Below the pieces are notes generated by a model, which saw only the letters and a program-made list of their open reading frames with translations, searched no databases and was not told where the DNA came from. Positions 58,706-64,000 of a stretch of 64,000 bases of DNA are shown here, piece by piece; within the stretch, counting starts at the first letter, position 1, and every line of letters starts with the position of its first letter. This DNA comes from Cercis canadensis (taxonomy: Eukaryota; Streptophyta; Magnoliopsida; Fabales; Fabaceae), in NCBI GenBank assembly GCA_003255065.1, contig QAOA01005188.1, positions 202,228 to 266,227 on the forward strand. The letters are read 5' to 3'. The position numbers were made by a program, and so were the translations under genes.

Positions 58706-60720
58706 AGTAAGGATTTATTTCCCTAGTAAATGACAATATTAGGCTCATAGGTTTGTTCAACTCATACAAAAAGGTCAATTTTGATATGAAAATTTTTAAT
58801 TTTAAAGGGAACTTTCTTAATTAATATTTTGTAATAGGACTTGTTTTGTGCAGTCAAAATATTTTTGCAGTCAATGCTTTTATATATAGTTTAAATATAG
58901 ATAATAAAATGTTGGAAAGGGGTAATGGATTTTTGAAAACTCTTTTCGTATTTGCCTCATTAAAATCGTCATCTATATGTTTATATCAAACTAAATAAAG
59001 AGGATTGGAATCAAACCAGTACATAGAGCATTTCAATGGAGATATGAATCTTCTATGAGCTCAAACATTTGTCCCTTTAAGCTGTCTTTGCACTTCTAGC
59101 AGGCATTGATAATGAGACTATTAGAAGTGGGTGACTAAGAGATCGTATGGGTTGCACCACTAATGCCCTAATCCTCTCAAAGTTGTCTTAGTTTTGTTTT
59201 TAGTAGGGGTTTGATATGTTGATGTTTATAGTGTCTAAGATGGTTTTTATTTTTATTTTTTTATGCGAATTGACTTGATAAGTAACTAACTTTAAGCACT
59301 ACGCTTATCATCTTTCCCATTGTCGTTAGATCTCCAAAGACCATTAGTGGTTAGGCTCTTCCAATATTTTTTGGACCCTAGCACTAATGTCTTGATTCTC
59401 TCTAAGATGTCTTTGTTATTCTTAATAGTGTTGGATGTAGTGACTTATGAAAAAAATGTATTTATTATGAGGATTGACTTGATATATAATTAATTCTAAA
59501 CAAACGGTTTGTCACCTCTCTTTCTGTTGTTAGTATCTACTAAAATCGTTCCTCATGGACCCTTCAAAGACCTTTTGGACCCCATGACTAACACTCTAAT
59601 CCTCTCCAAGTTGTCTAGGCTCTTTTGGCAATAGTTGGTTGTGTTAATCGTATAAAGTTTGGGATGATTTCCAAAGGCCGTTAAGGGTGGGCTCCTTCAA
59701 GATCTTTTGAGTCCTAGCACTATTGCCCTAATCCACTCTAAGTTGTCTTGGATCTTCTTGACAACACTTGGGGTTGTGCTCCTACAAGATCTTTTGGCCT
59801 TAAAAATAATGGCTTAGTCTAAGTTGTTTCTCGTTATTCTTGACAATGGATGGTTGTAGTGATGTAAGAAGTATGGAATGTATTCTTTATGTGAATTGTC
59901 ATGGTATGTAATTAGTTATGAGCACCACATTTTTCACCTCTCCCTTTTATTATTAGTATCTATAGAATCTATTGTTGATTGGCCTCCAAGATCTTTTGCG
60001 TCCCATTACTAACGGTCTAATTCTCTCCAAATTGTCACAGCTCTTTTGTAGTGGTTAGTTGTGATGATGATATATAGTTTTGTGATTTATTTTTGCATAA
60101 AATGTTATTCATAAACCTTAAATTAATACCATTTCATATAGTATGAGCCTTAATTGAATATGGGTCGTTTAGAAAAAAAAAAAGTTGAATGAGTCTAGTT
60201 AAAAATGTTAATTGTAAATTGAATTAGGTCCCATAGTGTATAAAATGGTATGAATTTGAGTTGTGTATAAATGAGATTTCTGTTTTGCATGTGTCATATA
60301 TGGGCTGACTTGATAAGAAATGAACTTTAAATATGTTTGATAGCTTTTTTTTTTTTCACTAGTATTTCCAAATACGGTGAGGAGTGTGCTCTTTGACAAT
60401 CTTTGGGGCCCAACACTAACAATGTGATCCTCTCTGATTTGTCTTAGCTCTTCTTCGCAACAGTTTGGTGTGGTGACATATGGATTATCATATGCATTCT
60501 TTATGCTAACTAACATGATAAGTAATTAAATCAAAATACTAGTCTTGTCACAACTCACGTTATAATTAGTATCTACATAGACCTTTATGGACCCTTCTAA
60601 GATCTTTCAAACTCATGACTAATGCTTAAATCTTCATGAAGCTGTCTTGGCTGGTTTGAATAATTATTGGGTGCATTTTTTGTATAGAGTATGAGATGTA
60701 TTCTTACTAATAAAGATTAA
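58706..60720. repeat. Diverged tandem repeat array, right part (~210-bp unit)
   Basis: It has the same block order as the left part at 51980-53534, with landmarks such as TTAGTATCTAC/AAAGACCATTAGTGG at about 59325, 59535, 59950 and 60555, and TTTTGGACC...CACTAATG and CTCTCCAAGTTGTCT blocks between them. About 58706-59040 is a spacer with little repeat similarity. No coding capacity was found; the frame at 60208-60516 is repeat-derived. Confidence 0.7.
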
Positions 60721-61019
60721 AAAAAAGTGTGAAATAATAATTTTTAGCACATGAAAGTTAAGATGTAAAATTGAGTAGTGTCAGTTGGGCACTACAACCT
60801 TTTTTTAACCTCTTCTACACCTTTGTATTCTAGCTAGTGACACAAAATATGCTCATTAGTAAATACGTTTTAATTTCATAACTTTAAAATCCTTACCATC
60901 AAAATTTAAACATTAAGTTACTATGTCATACTAAGAATATAAAATAATATATGTTCCTAGAAATAAAAAGTAGGTATAACACATGTGTGCTAATAACTTT
61001 ATCTTGAAGAAAAGTTATC
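60721..61019. other. Gene-free AT-rich stretch
   Basis: Nothing was recognised between the tandem array and the hAT upstream region. Confidence 0.4.
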
Positions 61020-61559
61020 ATCTCAGTTCCACCGAAACGCCTAAATAAGGCATGTCCCCGTTTCGGGGACGGGGACGAAATGCAAAACGCGTTCCACATG
61101 GAGGAAACGGCGAAAAATACCCAAAAATCTGGTTTTTTTATTTTTCAGGTTTCGAAACGTCACGTTTCGCAAAAAAAAAAATGCCAACGAAACCTTTTCA
61201 AAAAGCCGGTCATTTCTAACGACGTCGTTTTAGAGGCCGGATTTTTTGTTTTAGTGGAACGGCACCGTTTTGAAGCTGCAGTTATGGGATTTAAGTGGAA
61301 CGACGCCATTTTTGGGAAGAGTAGGAAGCCCAGATTTGCCAAAATGACGTCATACGGACTGTGCCCCCATTTTTCATCACTAACCCGAGTTCACCTTAGA
61401 TTTTAGGGCTATTTTTCCCCATTTTCACCAAATTTCAACCTTCAGCTCCTCTGGTTTCTCTTCGGTGGTGCCTATTTTCTTCCTCCATTGCTGAACCAAG
61501 TGAAGGGTGGCTTGATTGAAGACTGTTGAAGGTTATTGTGTGGTCGATTTTAAGGTAAA
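61020..61559 (+). promoter_or_regulatory. GC-rich 5' region of the hAT element with repeated AACG/GTTTCG motifs
   Basis: From about 61025 the composition shifts to GC-rich with many CGTTTCG, GAAACG, AACGACG and GCCGTTTT-like motifs in both orientations. These include CCCCGTTTCGGGGACGGGGA and GAAACGTCACGTTTCG. This is what subterminal repeats of a hAT element look like. The element's left terminus is probably near 61025, but I found no target duplication and the right end is beyond the window. Confidence 0.45.
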
Positions 61560-63826
61560 ATGACTTCATCTCCCTCTGATAATTCTAGTAGTTTTAGTAG
61601 TAGACTAAATGTTGAAGAATCATCATTTAATGCTCAAAAAGAGGGGACTCCTCTTTGGGAATATGTGACTATCATTAATTATGGAAATAAGAAAAGTGGT
61701 GGGATTAAAAATTGGCAATATAATTTTTGTAATGGTATGTTTCAAGGATCATATTCTAGGGTTAGGAACCATTTATTGAGAGCTTTTGGATGTGGTATAC
61801 AAGTGTGTCCAAAGGTGACTAGTGAGAATATAGCATCAATGAAGGCCATGACTGAGGTAGCTGAAACTAGAAAAAAACCTAAGGAAGTTCCATTACCTCC
61901 TGCTCCTAGGCTTAGTCCTATGGTTGATGAAGCAATTGGGGGAGGAAATAAAAGAAGGGCTGTTGGTCCTCTTGAAAAAGCTTTCAACCAAGGGATTAGA
62001 GAACAAATTAAGTCTGAAATTGCAAGGATGTTTTATTCAGCTGGTTTGTCTTTTAATCTTGCACGTAATCCTCATTATATAAATGCATTTCAAATGTGTG
62101 CAAACAACCTTACTTTTGGTTTTATGCCTCCTGGTTATAATGCATTGAGAACTACTTTGTTGCAAAGAGATAGGGTAAATGTTGAGAGATTAATGCTACC
62201 AATTAAAGAGACTTGGAAAGAGAAGGGGTTGAGTATAGTGAGTGATGGGTGGACTGATGTTCAAAGGAGGCCACTAATTAATTTTATGGCTGCTTCTGAT
62301 GGTGGTCCTATGTTTTTGAGAGCTATTGATGGTTCTGCAGAATATAAAGATAAAAATTATATTACTGAATTGATAAGATCTGTAGTCCAGGAGGTTGGCC
62401 CAAACAATGTGGTGCAAATTATCACTGACAATGCCCCAGTTTGTAAGGCTGCTGGTTTAATTATTGAAGTTGAATATCCGTCCATATTTTGGACCTCTTG
62501 TGTGGTGCATACATTAAATCTTGCATTGAAGAATATTTGTGCTCCTAAAAACACAGAGAAAAATGAGAATGCTTATAATTTGTGTCATTGGATCACTCAA
62601 GTCAGTGAGGATGTTATGTTTATTAGGAAATTTATCATGAATCATTCAAAAAGGCTATCCATGTTTAATGCATTTGTGCCTTTGAAATTGTTGGTCATTG
62701 CTGAAACAAGATTTGCTTCAACCATTGTGATGCTAAAAAGGCTAAAGCTAATAAAACGTCCTCTTCAGAACATGGTCATTAGTGATCAATGGACTAATTA
62801 TAAAGAGGATGATGTTGGAAAGGCTGGATATGTGCGAGGAACTCTTTTGGATGAAATTTGGTGGGATAAAGTCGACTGTATTCTTTCTTTTACTAGGCCT
62901 ATCTATGATATGCTTCGACTTTGTGATACTGATAAGCTTACACTGCATTTGATTTATGGATATTGGGATTCTATGATTAGAGAAGTTAAGGCAGCCATAT
63001 ATACACATGAAGAAAAGTAATCTTATGAGCAATCATTCTTTTATGATGTGGTGTATGGAATACTTGTTGGTCGTTGGGCAAAGAGTTGTTCACCCTTGCA
63101 TTGCTTGGCTTACTCACTAAATCCTAGGTAAAATTTAAATTGATTTTCATTGAATTTCTTTACTTTTATATTTAAGTTTTGAGATATATGAATTCAATTT
63201 TTTCCTCCATAATATGTAGGTATTATAGTGAAAAATGGCTTAGTGAAGCACCAAACAGAGTTGATCCACATCGGGACAATGAAATCTCCAAAGAGAGGAA
63301 TAAGTCTTTCAATAGATACTTCCAAAGTGATGAGCATTTAATTAGGGTGCACAATGAATTCTCTGATTTCTCTGGAAACCTTGGAGATTTTTCTTGCCCT
63401 CAATCCATTAAAGATAGAAGGAGATTGGAACCAAAGGTTTGGTGGAATAACTATGGGGCTGCTGCCCCTTTGCTCCAAACACTTGCTTTTAAGCTTCTTG
63501 GCCAACCATGTTCATCATCTTGCTGTGAAAGAAATTGGAGTACATATTCCTTTATCCATTCAATGAAGAGAAACTTGATGAATCCTCAAAGAGCTGAAGA
63601 TTTAGTATTTGTTCATACAAATCTTCGTCTTTTGTCAAGAAAAAGTGACAAATATTTAATGGGAGACACCAAAAGTTGGGATGTTGATGGAGATAATTGG
63701 GAGCTATTTGATGGAGCTGATGGTCTTGAAGTTGCTAGTTTATCACTTGATGAACCTGAGATGGAAGCTATAATTATTGGTGATGGTGGTGATAGAAATG
63801 AAGAAATTAATAGTGTTATGATTTGA
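61560..63826 (+). pseudogene. hAT-superfamily transposase (BED finger, DUF659, dimerisation domain), one in-frame stop
   Basis: Two exons, 61560-63127 and 63220-63826, with a GT-AG intron and matching phase, give 724 codons. A TAA at 63018-63020 interrupts exon 1, but the frame continues with FFYDVVYGIL and SPLHCLAYSLNPR up to the splice site. Order: BED-type finger at about residues 57-88, DUF659 at about 211-345, hAT dimerisation domain at about 585-660. Catalytic acids appear kept: Asp229 in SDGWTD, Asp290 in ITDNAP, Glu626 in CCERNWSTY. The finger reads WQYNFC where relatives have WQCxFC, so its first zinc-binding Cys is Tyr. Such enzymes cut and paste the element in the nucleus. The single stop could be recent, or an assembly error. 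A domesticated gene is less likely given the finger loss and TE-like flanks. Confidence 0.85.
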
Positions 63827-64000
63827 ATTTTGATTATTCATTTGTATTTTGGGGTAATACTTAATATTTGTTAGTTGTTGGTTGTTATTTATTGGCTAAG
63901 GATTTATGTTGATATTTTTTAATGCTTGAAAATTTTAAAATTGTTCATTATAAGGATTTTTAGTTGATATTTGCTAAGAATTTGATACATATATATATAT
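63827..64000. other. 3' flank of the hAT transposase
   Basis: AT-rich 3' untranslated or element-internal sequence ending in an AT microsatellite at the window edge. The right terminus of the hAT element is not visible. Confidence 0.5.

Noticed and set aside
53535..60720. CRISPR-like regular repeats
   Set aside because: The units are diverged, about 210 bp long, and the sequence is clearly a plant nuclear genome; no short identical repeats with unique spacers.

Overview
The window looks like nuclear DNA from a flowering plant, most likely a woody eudicot. It is AT-rich, has one long intron-split gene, and is dominated by plant transposon types (Ty1-copia, Ty3-gypsy, CACTA/En-Spm, hAT, MITEs). 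The species cannot be told from the sequence. It is a draft assembly: there are N runs at 11233-11253 and 43308-44062, and many isolated single Ns, several of which join two near-identical copies of the same sequence.

Layout. 1-4781 holds two nested Ty1-copia retrotransposons on the minus strand, the younger one (short LTR at 1218-1366) inserted into the reverse transcriptase region of the older. 4782-11144 is a gene-free stretch of old Ty3-gypsy LTR and 3' noncoding remnants (Tat/Ogre-like at about 5870-6365, Athila/Tat-like at about 7440-10000) plus a MITE just upstream of the gene. 11450-23131 (+) is the only apparently intact host gene: a 20-exon WD40 protein of the MABP1/WDR62 type, 1208 residues. 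All splice sites are GT-AG and all phases agree. One intron carries a solo LTR with a clean 5-bp target duplication. 23132-36437 is intergenic DNA with microsatellites, N-joined duplications, a diverged local repeat and two fold-back MITEs.

36438-58705 is a CACTA transposon cluster. Three elements (36438-40364, gap-44063-47031, 47032-50304) share CACTACAAGAA termini and TTTCTCACGGA-type subterminal repeats. They carry only a TNPA-like (Transposase_24-type) gene, and each has a telomere-like CCCTAAA-rich tract in its leader intron. A fourth element (53535-58705) has the same kind of ends but carries a decayed TNPD-like (Transposase_21/DUF4218) gene instead. The third element abuts the broken C-terminal part of a UDP-glycosyltransferase gene (50304-50640). 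The fourth sits inside a roughly 210-bp diverged tandem repeat array (about 51980-53534 and 58706-60720). The window ends with a near-intact hAT transposase gene (61560-63826) that has one in-frame stop and a lost zinc-finger cysteine. A separate non-autonomous hAT-like element with an 8-bp target duplication lies at 41451-42183.

The strongest lead is the CACTA family. The two transposase functions that one canonical En/Spm element encodes appear here on different neighbouring elements with shared ends, and the telomere-like tract recurs at the same place in each TNPA-only copy.
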